DNA of 64,000 bases from Bradyrhizobium sp. BRP22 (GTDB lineage: Bacteria; Pseudomonadota; Alphaproteobacteria; Rhizobiales; Xanthobacteraceae): the NCBI RefSeq assembly GCF_020194175.1, contig NZ_JADYVX010000004.1, positions 1 through 64,000 of the forward strand. Direction: 5' to 3'. Both the position numbers and the translations under genes were made by a program. This document shows positions 1 to 7,583 of the stretch, piece after piece. Each line of letters begins with the position of its first letter. Position 1 is the stretch's first letter. The notes below the pieces were generated by a model, which saw only the letters and a program-made list of their open reading frames with translations, did no database searches and was not told the DNA's origin.

Positions 1-2425
1 CCCCAACCCTCCCCCTTACAGGGGGAGGGAGCATGACCAGATCGCAAGCGGAGCGAGGGCTACGTCGCGTGCGGCTCGTTCCGACCTCCCGCGCGCCAAT
101 CTGATCTCCACCGGCCGTAGCGTGAAGCGCGCCGGCGGACTGCACACCCTCTACATCTCCCCGCTGAAAGCGCTCGCCGTCGACATCGCGCGCAATCTGG
201 AGACGCCCGTCGCCGAGATGGGGCTGCCGATCAAGATCGAGACCCGCACCGGCGATACGCCGGTGTCGCGGCGTCAGCGGCAGCGACGCTATCCGCCCGA
301 TATCCTGCTCACCACGCCCGAGCAGCTCGCGCTGCTGCTGTCATCCGACGACGCGCCGTTCCTGTTCTCCTCGCTGAAGCGCATCGTGCTCGACGAATTG
401 CACGCGCTGGTGACCTCCAAGCGCGGCGACCTGTTGTCGCTCGGCCTGGCGCGGCTGTGGCGGCTCGCGCCCGAGCTGCGCGCAATCGGCCTGTCGGCGA
501 CCGTTGCCGAGCCGGAGCAGCTCGCACGCTTCCTGGTGCCGCAACATCCCGGCAAACAAGATGCCGCCGATGTCGTCATAGCCGGCGGCGCCGCGCCGCC
601 GATCGTCGAGATGCTCGACACCCGCGAGCGCTTGCCCTGGGCCGGCCACACCGCGCGCCATGCGCTCGGCGAGATCTATGAACTGATCCGGCAGAACAAG
701 ACCACGCTGGTCTTCGTCAACACGCGCAGCCAGGCCGAGATGCTGTTCCAGGATCTCTGGCGCATGAACGACGATGGGCTCGCGATCGCTTTGCATCACG
801 GCTCGCTCGACGTCGCGCAGCGCCGCAAGGTCGAGGATGCGATGGCGGCCGGCAGGCTGCGCGGCGTGGTCTGCACCTCCTCGCTCGATCTTGGCGTCGA
901 CTGGGGCGATGTCGACCTCGTCATCAATATCGGGGCGCCCAAGGGTTCGTCGCGCTTGATGCAGCGCATCGGCCGCGCCAACCACCGTTTCGACGAAGCA
1001 TCGCGCGCCGTGCTGGTGCCGGCGAATCGTTTCGAAGTACTGGAGTGCCGCGTCGCGATCGATGCCATCGCCGAGAACGCCCAGGACACGCCGCCGCTGC
1101 GATCAGGCGCGCTCGACGTGCTGGCACAGCATGTGCTCGGCTGCGCCTGCGGTGAGCCGTTCCTTGCCGACGAGCTGTATGAGGAGGTGCTGACATCGGC
1201 GCCTTACGCCGCGCTGACGCGGGCCGATTTCGACGACATCGTCGATTTCGTCGCGACCGGCGGCTATGCGCTGAAGACCTATGAGCGCTTCGCGCGCATC
1301 AAGCAGGACAAGCAGGGCCGCTGGCGCGTCGCCAATCCCCGCGTGCGGCAGAGCTATCGACTGAATGTCGGCACCATCGTCGAGGAAACCATGCTGAAGG
1401 TGCGGCTGGTGCGCTCGCGCGCCGGTGGCACCGGCTCGACCGGTGCGCTCGGCCGTGGCGGCCGCGTGCTGGGAGAGATCGAGGAAGTCTTCATCGAAGG
1501 CCTCGTGGTTGGCGATACCTTCGTGTTCGGCGGCGAGGTGGTGCGCTACGAGGCGCTGGTCGAGGACCAGGTCTATGTCTCCCGCGCCAACGACAAGGAC
1601 GCCAAGGTGCCGTCCTATATGGGCGGCAAATTCCCGCTCTCGACCTATCTCGCCGAGCGCGTGCGCAAACTGCTCGATGATCGGCGCGCCTGGAATGCGC
1701 TGCCGGATCAGGTCCACGAATGGCTGTCGCTGCAGAAGGATTTCTCCCGGGTGCCGGCGGTGCGCGAGCTCCTGGTCGAAACCTTTCCACGCGGCAACAA
1801 GCATTACCTGGTGTGCTATCCCTTCGAGGGACGGCTCGCGCACCAGACGCTCGGCATGCTCCTGACACGGCGGATGGAGCGCGCCCGCACCCGGCCGCTC
1901 GGCTTCATCGCCAATGAATATGCGCTCGCGATCTGGGGGCTCGGCGATCTCTCCTTTCTGATCAGGCATGGCCAGTTCGATCTCGACGCGCTGTTCAATC
2001 CCGATATGCTCGGCGACGATCTTGAAGCATGGCTCGCCGAATCAGCGTTGATGAAACGCACCTTCCGCAATTGCGCCATCATCTCAGGGCTAATCGCGCG
2101 TCGCCATACCGGCGAAGAGAAATCGCGGCGCCAGGTGCTGTTCTCGACCGACCTTGTCTACGACGTCCTGCGCAAGCATCAGGCCGATCATGTCCTGTTG
2201 CGCGCGGCGCGTGCCGATGCCGCGACCGGCCTGCTCGATCTGCGCCGGATTGGCGACATGCTGACGCGCATCCAGGGCCGAATCACCCACCGGGAACTGG
2301 AGCATGTCTCGCCGCTCGCAGTCCCCGTGATGCTGGAAATCGGCCGCGAGTCAGTTTATGGCGAAGCATCCGACGAGCTCTTGGCGGAAGCCGCCGACGA
2401 ACTCGTGAAAGAGGCGATGTCGTAA
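1..2425 (+). CDS. Ligase-associated Lhr-like DEXH-box DNA helicase, 5' end cut by the window edge
   Basis: Superfamily 2 helicase of the DNA-ligase-associated (LigD/exonuclease/PdeM neighbourhood) repair group. Visible motifs are Ia (YISPLKALAVD), Ib (TTPEQLALLL), II (DELHAL), III (GLSATV), IV (LVFVNTRSQAE), V (SSLDLGVDWG) and VI (QRIGRANHR), followed by the long Lhr-type C-terminal region. Motif I (Walker A) is not in the window. The earliest apparent start is a GTG at 122, but the frame (first full codon at base 2) has no stop back to base 1, so the gene continues leftwards; GTG122 would remove motif I and is not the real start. Residues encoded by about bases 5-90 look like a palindromic repeat read in frame (see findings). 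pdeM follows 17 bp downstream. The function call is sound by motifs; the cellular role as a repair helicase is inferred from the family. Confidence 0.9.
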   Translation, partial: PNPPPYRGREHDQIASGARATSRAARSDLPRANLISTGRSVKRAGGLHTLYISPLKALAVDIARNLETPVAEMGLPIKIETRTGDTPVSRRQRQRRYPPDILLTTPEQLALLLSSDDAPFLFSSLKRIVLDELHALVTSKRGDLLSLGLARLWRLAPELRAIGLSATVAEPEQLARFLVPQHPGKQDAADVVIAGGAAPPIVEMLDTRERLPWAGHTARHALGEIYELIRQNKTTLVFVNTRSQAEMLFQDLWRMNDDGLAIALHHGSLDVAQRRKVEDAMAAGRLRGVVCTSSLDLGVDWGDVDLVINIGAPKGSSRLMQRIGRANHRFDEASRAVLVPANRFEVLECRVAIDAIAENAQDTPPLRSGALDVLAQHVLGCACGEPFLADELYEEVLTSAPYAALTRADFDDIVDFVATGGYALKTYERFARIKQDKQGRWRVANPRVRQSYRLNVGTIVEETMLKVRLVRSRAGGTGSTGALGRGGRVLGEIEEVFIEGLVVGDTFVFGGEVVRYEALVEDQVYVSRANDKDAKVPSYMGGKFPLSTYLAERVRKLLDDRRAWNALPDQVHEWLSLQKDFSRVPAVRELLVETFPRGNKHYLVCYPFEGRLAHQTLGMLLTRRMERARTRPLGFIANEYALAIWGLGDLSFLIRHGQFDLDALFNPDMLGDDLEAWLAESALMKRTFRNCAIISGLIARRHTGEEKSRRQVLFSTDLVYDVLRKHQADHVLLRAARADAATGLLDLRRIGDMLTRIQGRITHRELEHVSPLAVPVMLEIGRESVYGEASDELLAEAADELVKEAMS
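7..29. repeat. Perfect 9-bp palindrome inside the helicase frame
   Basis: CCCTCCCCC (7-15) and GGGGGAGGG (21-29) form a perfect inverted repeat around a 5-nt loop. With the following stretch to about base 90 it resembles the intergenic palindromic repeats seen elsewhere in the window (for example 24316-24450), yet here it is read through in the helicase frame. Confidence 0.6.
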
Positions 2426-2442
2426 GGCATCGTAGCAAGGGA

Positions 2443-3147
2443 ATGAGTCCGCGGGGCGCTTCTTTTTCTGTCGTCGATACGCAAAGCGCCTTCGAGGTCG
2501 CCGGAGTGACAATGCTGGCCGGTCTCTCCGGCGCGCTGTTCTGGGAAGAGCAGCGCCTGCTGGTCGTCTCCGACCTGCACCTGGAGAAGGGATCGAGCTT
2601 CGCCACCCGCGGCGTGCTGCTGCCGCCTTACGACACTGCCGCGACCCTGGGCCGGCTCGCCGCGGTCGTCGCACGGCATGACCCTCGCATGGTGATCGCG
2701 CTCGGCGACAGTTTTCATGACCGGCGCGCGCATGAGCGGCTCAGCGCGCAGGACCGCGATGCCATCACGGCGCTGCAGGCACGCCGCGACTGGATCTGGA
2801 TCTCGGGCAATCACGATCCGGCGCTGCCGTCCGATCTCGGCGGCATGGTCGCCACTGAAGTCGCGATCGGCCGGATCAGATTCCGCCATGAGCCGACCGG
2901 TGCCATCGGCGAGATCGCGGGCCATCTGCATCCCAAGGCCCGGGTCTCGACCCGCGGCCGCGCGGTCGAACGCCGCTGCTTCGCCAGCGACGGCGAGCGC
3001 GCCGTGATGCCTGCCTTCGGCGCCTACGCCGGTGGCCTGAGCATCCGCGACGCCGCCTTCGCAAAACTGTTCGGCACCGCCGCCTTCACCGCCCACCTCC
3101 TCGGCGACACCAAGCTTTACACCATCGCCGCCTCGCGCTGTTATTGA
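2443..3147 (+). CDS. pdeM: Ligase-associated DNA damage response endonuclease PdeM
   Basis: Calcineurin-like metallophosphoesterase of 234 aa. The metal-binding signature is complete and in order: SDLHLEKG, ALGDSFHD, GNHDP and GHLHPKA. Proteins of this family sit beside the Lhr-like helicase and an ATP-dependent DNA ligase and are thought to act in DNA end processing. The start chosen is ATG2443, preceded by AAGG with suitable spacing and lying 17 bp after the helicase stop, so the two genes form one operon. A longer open frame reaches back into the helicase gene but lacks a credible start. Family assignment is confident; the substrate is not shown by sequence. Confidence 0.9.
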   Translation: MSPRGASFSVVDTQSAFEVAGVTMLAGLSGALFWEEQRLLVVSDLHLEKGSSFATRGVLLPPYDTAATLGRLAAVVARHDPRMVIALGDSFHDRRAHERLSAQDRDAITALQARRDWIWISGNHDPALPSDLGGMVATEVAIGRIRFRHEPTGAIGEIAGHLHPKARVSTRGRAVERRCFASDGERAVMPAFGAYAGGLSIRDAAFAKLFGTAAFTAHLLGDTKLYTIAASRCY

Positions 3148-3166
3148 TCTTCGCTGCAACCGCCGT

Positions 3167-3275
3167 CCTCATCCCGAGGAGCCGCGCAAGCGGTGTCTCG
3201 AAGAATGGGCCGCGGCCGAAGATAGGGCCTCATGGGTTCGAGACGCGCCTTCGGCGCTCCTCACCATGAGGGCTG
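3167..3275. repeat. Palindromic repeat family R1, copy A
   Basis: Begins CTCATCC-GAGGAGCCGCG, contains TCTCGAAGAATGGGCCGCG and ends CTCCTCACCATGAGGG. A close copy lies at 29064-29171, and a reverse-orientation copy interrupted by a MITE-like element lies at 53596-53676. The ends are complementary in part, so a folded transcript is likely. Confidence 0.8.
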
Positions 3276-3427
3276 ATAGCGCATGCGCGGCGAGACGAAT
3301 TAAGCGAGCAATTCCAACGTGATTTGCCCCGTCCAGCCTCGCAGCAAAAAATATTCCGCTTCCGTCGTCGGGCAAATCAGCATTATGACTCCGCGCGTCT
3401 CATCCAAATGAGGGGCGGCTCGCGATC

Positions 3428-3745
3428 GTCACGAACGTTGCGGTGAGATGCGGTGGACGTGATAGGTGTGACTGACGAGCACAGGCATCACGGACGGCGA
3501 AGTCGTGTGGTTCTGGCGCCCCGACGCTGGCGCTAAGTTCTATTCGTTGAATAGGGCGACGGTGGCAAGAAAGCCCGGTCACCGAGAAGAGCACGAAGTA
3601 AGCCGTAAAACCACTGCGCAGGGAAAGCCGGAGTTGCTTCGGTTGACCTGTGGTCCTACCCCCGTGCTTTTTGTTGCACGGGGCCCACGGGTGCAACCGG
3701 CACCCGGCTTTCCCTGCGCCCTCTGTTCGATGAGAGGGTGAAACG
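3428..3745. repeat. Long repeat with nested inverted repeats (rhizobial spurious-ORF repeat)
   Basis: Contains GGGAAAGCCGG near 3621 paired with CCGGCTTTCCC near 3706, and CCCCGTGC paired with GCACGGGG around a T-rich loop near 3670. Read on the minus strand it gives a peptide containing GAGKAGCRLHPWAPCNKKHG, a sequence I recognise as repeatedly annotated as hypothetical protein in Bradyrhizobium and relatives. This supports a repeat rather than a gene. Confidence 0.65.
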
Positions 3746-3801
3746 AGGCGCAAGACTCGGGTAATCCATGCCGCGAGAACGCGACCTCACATCCACTCCA
3801 C

Positions 3802-3905
3802 CGTCATGCCCCGCGCAGGCGGGGCATCCAGTACTCCGCGGCTCCTCGGCATAAGCACAACCGCCTGTGGTTACTGGATCGTCCGGTCAAGCCGGACGAT
3901 GACAG
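3802..3905. repeat. Palindromic repeat family R2, copy A
   Basis: Starts CGTCATGCCCCGCG-GCGGGGCATCCAGTA and ends TTACTGGATCG-CCGGACGATGACAG, so both ends carry short hairpins. A second copy lies at 45938-46039. Confidence 0.75.
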
Positions 3906-3945
3906 CGGAGACGCCGTTTGACATTTGAATCAGAACTCTTCCCTG

Positions 3946-4026
3946 TCATTGCGAGGAGCGAAGCGACGAGCAATCCATGCCTCAGCAAGCGGCGATATGG
4001 ATTGCTTCGCTCCGCTCGCAATGACG
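3946..4026. repeat. Palindromic repeat family R3, copy A
   Basis: TGTCATTGCGAG at the left and CTCGCAATGACG at the right are inverted; AGCAATCCAT and ATGGATTGCT inside are also inverted. The unit can fold end to end. A second copy is at 28059-28143. Confidence 0.8.
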
Positions 4027-4124
4027 ATAGCGGTGACAGCGTGCGACGCGAGTTTACCGGTGCCGGTTGATGGGCCCTGGCCCCTTGTGGGAGCGGGCTA
4101 CTCCGGCGCCGGCAACGAACTCAA

Positions 4125-4250
4125 TTGGGTGAGGGGTCTCTCTCCACAAGCACCGTTGCCCGCGCAGACAACCCCTCATCCATCGCGCATTTCATGCGCG
4201 CCACCTTCTCCCACAAGTCAGAAGGGAAGGACAGCGCTCGCCTCCGCGCA
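4125..4250. repeat. Repeat unit with partial inverted ends
   Basis: Runs from GGGTGAGGGGTCTCTCTCC through AACCCCTCATCC to GCGCCACCTTCTCCC. It resembles a common Bradyrhizobium intergenic repeat. No second full copy was found in this window, so family membership rests on recognition only. Confidence 0.45.
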
Positions 4251-4262
4251 CCGATCGCGAAA

Positions 4263-5126
4263 TTACGCCGCCTTCGCCTGCACGTTGTCGCAGAACTCCG
4301 CGAGGCGGTCCGCAAGCCGCAGCGTGGCGGGGCTGGCGGCGGGGGAGGCGAGCAGGGCGACTTCGGTCTTGTCGATCGGCGCAAAGCCCTCTTTCGCTGT
4401 CAGCACGCGGTGATCGGCCTGGATTGCTATCTCCGACAGGATGCTCAGGCCCATGCCGGCGGCGACCGCGGCCTGGATACCGGACAGGCTCGAGGACGTG
4501 TAGGCCATATGCCAGGAGCGCCCCGCGCTCTCCAGCGCATGGATCGCGCCGGCGCGGTAAAGACAGCCGGCGGGAAATCCGATCAGCGGCACCGAACCAA
4601 TGCGCGTGTCGCGCGGATGTGTCTTGCTGGTGACCCAGTGCACCCGCTCCGGCCAAGCCGCAATCGCGCCCTTCTCGCCGGCGGTGCGCTTGAGCAAAGC
4701 CAGATCGAGCTCGCCGCGATTGAGATCGCGCTGCAGGTTCATGCTCTGGTCGGCGCGGACATCGAGCCGGAGCGTTGGATGCGAACGCGAAAAGGCGCCG
4801 AGCAATTTGGCGAGCCGATAGGCCGCGAAGTCCTCGGGGATGCCGAGCCGGATCGCGCCCTGATAGGTCGGCCGCGTCACCACATCGCGCGCTTCTTCGG
4901 CGAGCGCCAGCAGCCGGCGCGCGTAGGACAGCAGCCGCTCGCCGGCTTCGGTCGGCGTGACGTCCTTGCCGTTGCGGACCAGAAGCGGCTGGCCGACATC
5001 CTCTTCCAGGCGCTTGATCTGCTGGCTGACGGTGGATTGCGTGCGGTGGACGCGCTCGCCGGCCCGGGTGAAGCCACCGGCATCGACCACCGAGACGAAA
5101 CTGCGCAGCAGTTCCAAATCGAACAT
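4263..5126 (-). CDS. LysR-family transcriptional regulator
   Basis: 287-aa regulator. The N-terminal winged helix-turn-helix is clear (LELLRSFVSVVDAGGFTRAG then HRTQSTVSQQIKRLEEDV) and a periplasmic-binding-like effector domain fills residues 90-285. Start taken at ATG5126 because LysR proteins begin a few residues before LELLRSF; ATG5138 would add four residues. It is divergent from an EamA-type exporter with about 97 bp between starts, the usual arrangement for a LysR protein controlling its neighbour. A matching T-N11-A palindrome lies at 5166-5182. The effector is unknown. Confidence 0.93.
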   Translation of the reverse strand: MFDLELLRSFVSVVDAGGFTRAGERVHRTQSTVSQQIKRLEEDVGQPLLVRNGKDVTPTEAGERLLSYARRLLALAEEARDVVTRPTYQGAIRLGIPEDFAAYRLAKLLGAFSRSHPTLRLDVRADQSMNLQRDLNRGELDLALLKRTAGEKGAIAAWPERVHWVTSKTHPRDTRIGSVPLIGFPAGCLYRAGAIHALESAGRSWHMAYTSSSLSGIQAAVAAGMGLSILSEIAIQADHRVLTAKEGFAPIDKTEVALLASPAASPATLRLADRLAEFCDNVQAKAA

Positions 5127-5165
5127 GGCGGCACCCATTCAAAAATCCACTGGCTGCCAGTCTAT

Positions 5166-5182
5166 CATTTAATTTCCAAATG
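5166..5182. promoter_or_regulatory. Candidate LysR operator
   Basis: CATTT (5166-5170) and AAATG (5178-5182) form a perfect inverted repeat with a 7-nt spacer and contain a T-N11-A core (T5168, A5180). The site sits between the divergent lysR and EamA genes, where a LysR protein would be expected to bind. Confidence 0.45.
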
Positions 5183-5223
5183 GGAAGGCCAGGGCCTAGA
5201 TGGAAGGGGCAAGGAGAATCCCC

Positions 5224-6144
5224 ATGTCGCTCGCGCCCTCCGTCGCGGTTTCCCGTCCCGGCTTCAATCCGCTGCCGTTCCTGATCGCGCTGTTCTGCCT
5301 GCTCTGGAGCTATGCCTTCATCGCCGGCAAGATCGGGGTCACCGATTGTCCGCCGCTGATCCTGCTTACCGCGCGGTTTTTACTCGCGGGCATCCTGATC
5401 CTTGGGTTTTTGGCCCTGCGCAGCGAGGCATGGCAGCTCTCCTGGCGCGATGTCGCGGTCTATTCGGTGCTCGGCGTTGCCAACAATTCGCTGTATCTCG
5501 GGCTTGGCTATACCGGGCTGAAGACGGTCTCGGCCGGCATCGGCGGGCTGATCGTCTCCGCCAATCCGGTGTTCACCGCGGTGCTGGCGGCGCTGTTCCT
5601 CGGGGAGGTGCTGACCTGGCGCAAGGTCGCGGGCCTGGTGCTCGGCGTCGTTGGCGTCGCCTTCATCGTCTGGCATCGGATATCCGTCGGCACGGAGCAT
5701 GTGGAAGGCATTGTGTTCACGCTGGCCTCGCTCGCTTCCATCGTCACCGGCACCATCCTGTTCAAGCTGCTCGCCCCCAAGGGCAGCCTGTGGATCGGCA
5801 ATGGCATCCAGAATCTCGCCGGCGGGCTCGCGCTCTTGCCGTTCGCCTACAGCCTCTCGAGCGTGTCGGAGATCGTGCCGAGTGCGCGGCTGCTCGGCGC
5901 ATTCGTCTTCCTGGTGTTCGGCGGATCGATCCTGGCCTACGCGCTGTGGTTTCACCTGCTCAAGGTGTGCGGCGCCACCGCCGCGAGCGCCTACCACTTC
6001 GTGATGCCGCCGCTCAGCATGGTGTTCGCGTTCCTCGTGCTCGGCGAGCATGTCGAATCCCGCGACCTGCTCGGCATCATCCCGGTTGCGCTTGGCATCT
6101 ATCTCGTGACCCGTCCCACCGCCGCGCCCGCATCGCGCGCCTGA
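5224..6144 (+). CDS. EamA/DMT-superfamily transporter
   Basis: 306-aa inner-membrane protein with about ten hydrophobic segments arranged as two EamA halves, typical of small-metabolite exporters. ATG5224 is chosen because AAGGAG (5211-5216) sits 7 nt upstream; an upstream ATG at 5200 has no such site. The protein shows the typical features of the family (LLWSYAFIAGKIG near the N-terminus, GERV-like LGEHVES near the end). Substrate unknown. It is divergent from the LysR gene, which is the likely regulator. Confidence 0.9.
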   Translation: MSLAPSVAVSRPGFNPLPFLIALFCLLWSYAFIAGKIGVTDCPPLILLTARFLLAGILILGFLALRSEAWQLSWRDVAVYSVLGVANNSLYLGLGYTGLKTVSAGIGGLIVSANPVFTAVLAALFLGEVLTWRKVAGLVLGVVGVAFIVWHRISVGTEHVEGIVFTLASLASIVTGTILFKLLAPKGSLWIGNGIQNLAGGLALLPFAYSLSSVSEIVPSARLLGAFVFLVFGGSILAYALWFHLLKVCGATAASAYHFVMPPLSMVFAFLVLGEHVESRDLLGIIPVALGIYLVTRPTAAPASRA

Positions 6145-6195
6145 CGGCCCGTCACGCTTGCGACACAACGACCAGCCAGGTACAGCGCCGGGAAC

Positions 6196-6213
6196 CGAAC
6201 CACATCAGGTTCG
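6196..6213 (+). other. Short hairpin upstream of the NRAMP gene
   Basis: CGAACC (6196-6201) and GGTTCG (6208-6213) flank a 6-nt loop, 23 bp before the NRAMP start. It could be a leader hairpin or an operator; no known riboswitch consensus was recognised. Confidence 0.3.
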
Positions 6214-6236
6214 TTGTCGCGGCGATCGGACCGGGT

Positions 6237-7583
6237 ATGGCGCAACACAAGGCATCGACTGGCAATCACACCAAGACCGGCAATAAGCCGGCGGCCGAGG
6301 CCAAACCTCAGCAGCCCTTCAGTCTCAAGCGCTTCCTGCAATCGCTCGGGCCGGGCCTGATCACCGGCGCCTCCGACGATGACCCGTCCGGGATCGGCAC
6401 CTACAGCCAGGCCGGCGCGCAGCTCGGCTACGGCATCGGCTGGACCATGCTGTTCACCTTTCCGCTGATGGTGGCGATCCAGGAGATTTCGGCCCGCGTC
6501 GGCCGCGTCACCGGCCATGGCATTTCCGGCAATGTGTGCCGGCATTATCCGCTGTGGCTGCTCAACATCGTGGTCGCACTGTTGTTCATCGCCAACACGA
6601 TCAACATCGGAGCGGATCTCGGCGCCATGGCGGATGCCACCACGCTCCTGGTCGGCGGGCATCCCATCCTCTACGTGCTGTTGTTCGGCGTGGCCTCGGT
6701 GGCGGCCCAGATCATCCTCGATTACAAGCGCTACGTCGCGGTGCTGAAATGGCTGACGCTCAGCCTGTTCGCCTATGTCGCGGCCCTCGCCTTCGCCCGC
6801 ATCTCCTGGGGCGAGGCGCTCGCCGGCATATTCATTCCAAGGCTTGCCTGGAGCGAGAACTATTACACGACCATCGTCGCGATCTTCGGCACCACGATTT
6901 CGCCCTATCTGTTCTTCTGGCAGGCCTCGCAGGAAGCCGAAGACCAGCGCGTCGACAGCAGGAAGCATCCTCTGATCGAGAAGCATTATGGCGCGCAAAA
7001 GGAGTTTTCCCGCATCCGCGCCGATACGATTATCGGCATGGCATTCTCCAACCTGATCGCGCTCTCGATCATCGTCACGGTGGCCGCGACTTTGCATGTG
7101 GCGGGGAAGACCGACATCCAGAGCTCAGCGCAGGCGGCGGAGGCGCTGCGTCCGATCGCCGGCCCGTTCGCCGAAGCGATCTTCGCGCTCGGCATTGTCG
7201 GCACCGGATTGCTCGCCGTTCCCGTGCTCGCGGGCTCGGCCGCCTATGCGGTCGGCGAGGGACGCAAGTGGCCGGTCGGGCTGGCGCGCAAGCCGAAGGA
7301 AGCAGCCGCGTTCTACGGCGTGCTGGCGCTGTCGGCCGGCTTCGGCATCGCGCTCAATTTCACCTCGATCAACCCGATCTCGGCGCTGTACTGGAGCGCG
7401 GTCATCAATGGCGTGCTCGCCGTTCCCGTGATGGTGCTGCTGATGGTGATGGCGCGCCGCCACGACGTGATGGGCCGCTATGTCATCACCGGCCCGCTCT
7501 ATTGGCTCGGATGGCTGTCGACTGCGGCGATGCTGCTGAGCGTGCTCGCGATGGGAGTGGGATGGCTCCTCGATGCAGTCTAG
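6237..7583 (+). CDS. NRAMP-family divalent metal transporter, divergent clade
   Basis: 448-aa polytopic membrane protein of the NRAMP (MntH/COG1914) family. Start ATG6237 (MAQHKAS); the frame is open far upstream but only through repeats and the antisense of lysR. Helix 1 carries D49-P50-S51-G52 where classical Mn/Fe transporters have DPGN, and helix 6 reads TTISPYLFFWQASQE in place of the usual methionine-containing MPHN region. The metal-binding set therefore differs from MntH and the ion cannot be assigned. The stop codon overlaps that of the convergent gene in a CTAG tetranucleotide. Confidence 0.85.
   Translation: MAQHKASTGNHTKTGNKPAAEAKPQQPFSLKRFLQSLGPGLITGASDDDPSGIGTYSQAGAQLGYGIGWTMLFTFPLMVAIQEISARVGRVTGHGISGNVCRHYPLWLLNIVVALLFIANTINIGADLGAMADATTLLVGGHPILYVLLFGVASVAAQIILDYKRYVAVLKWLTLSLFAYVAALAFARISWGEALAGIFIPRLAWSENYYTTIVAIFGTTISPYLFFWQASQEAEDQRVDSRKHPLIEKHYGAQKEFSRIRADTIIGMAFSNLIALSIIVTVAATLHVAGKTDIQSSAQAAEALRPIAGPFAEAIFALGIVGTGLLAVPVLAGSAAYAVGEGRKWPVGLARKPKEAAAFYGVLALSAGFGIALNFTSINPISALYWSAVINGVLAVPVMVLLMVMARRHDVMGRYVITGPLYWLGWLSTAAMLLSVLAMGVGWLLDAV

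Larger units (their letters stand above)
3148..4262. other. 1.1-kb gene-free stretch packed with palindromic repeats
   Basis: No credible gene. It holds, in order, a REP-like unit (3167-3275), a longer repeat with nested palindromes (about 3428-3745), a second REP-like unit (3802-3905), a third (3946-4026) and a fourth (about 4125-4250). Open frames here, including a 117-codon one on the minus strand, coincide with the repeats and lack ribosome binding sites. Confidence 0.75.

Noticed and set aside
1..2425. Helicase as a 5'-truncated pseudogene starting at GTG122
   Set aside because: The frame is open to base 1 with sequence that continues the protein (STGRS before VKRAGG), so the loss of motif I is due to the window edge.
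3400..3753. 117-codon minus-strand open frame
   Set aside because: It coincides with the nested-palindrome repeat, lacks a ribosome site and matches a recurrent spurious hypothetical.
4125..6236. Very long open frame leading into the NRAMP gene
   Set aside because: It runs through a repeat, the antisense of lysR and an off-frame of the EamA gene. The NRAMP family begins at about 6237, so the upstream part is not coding.
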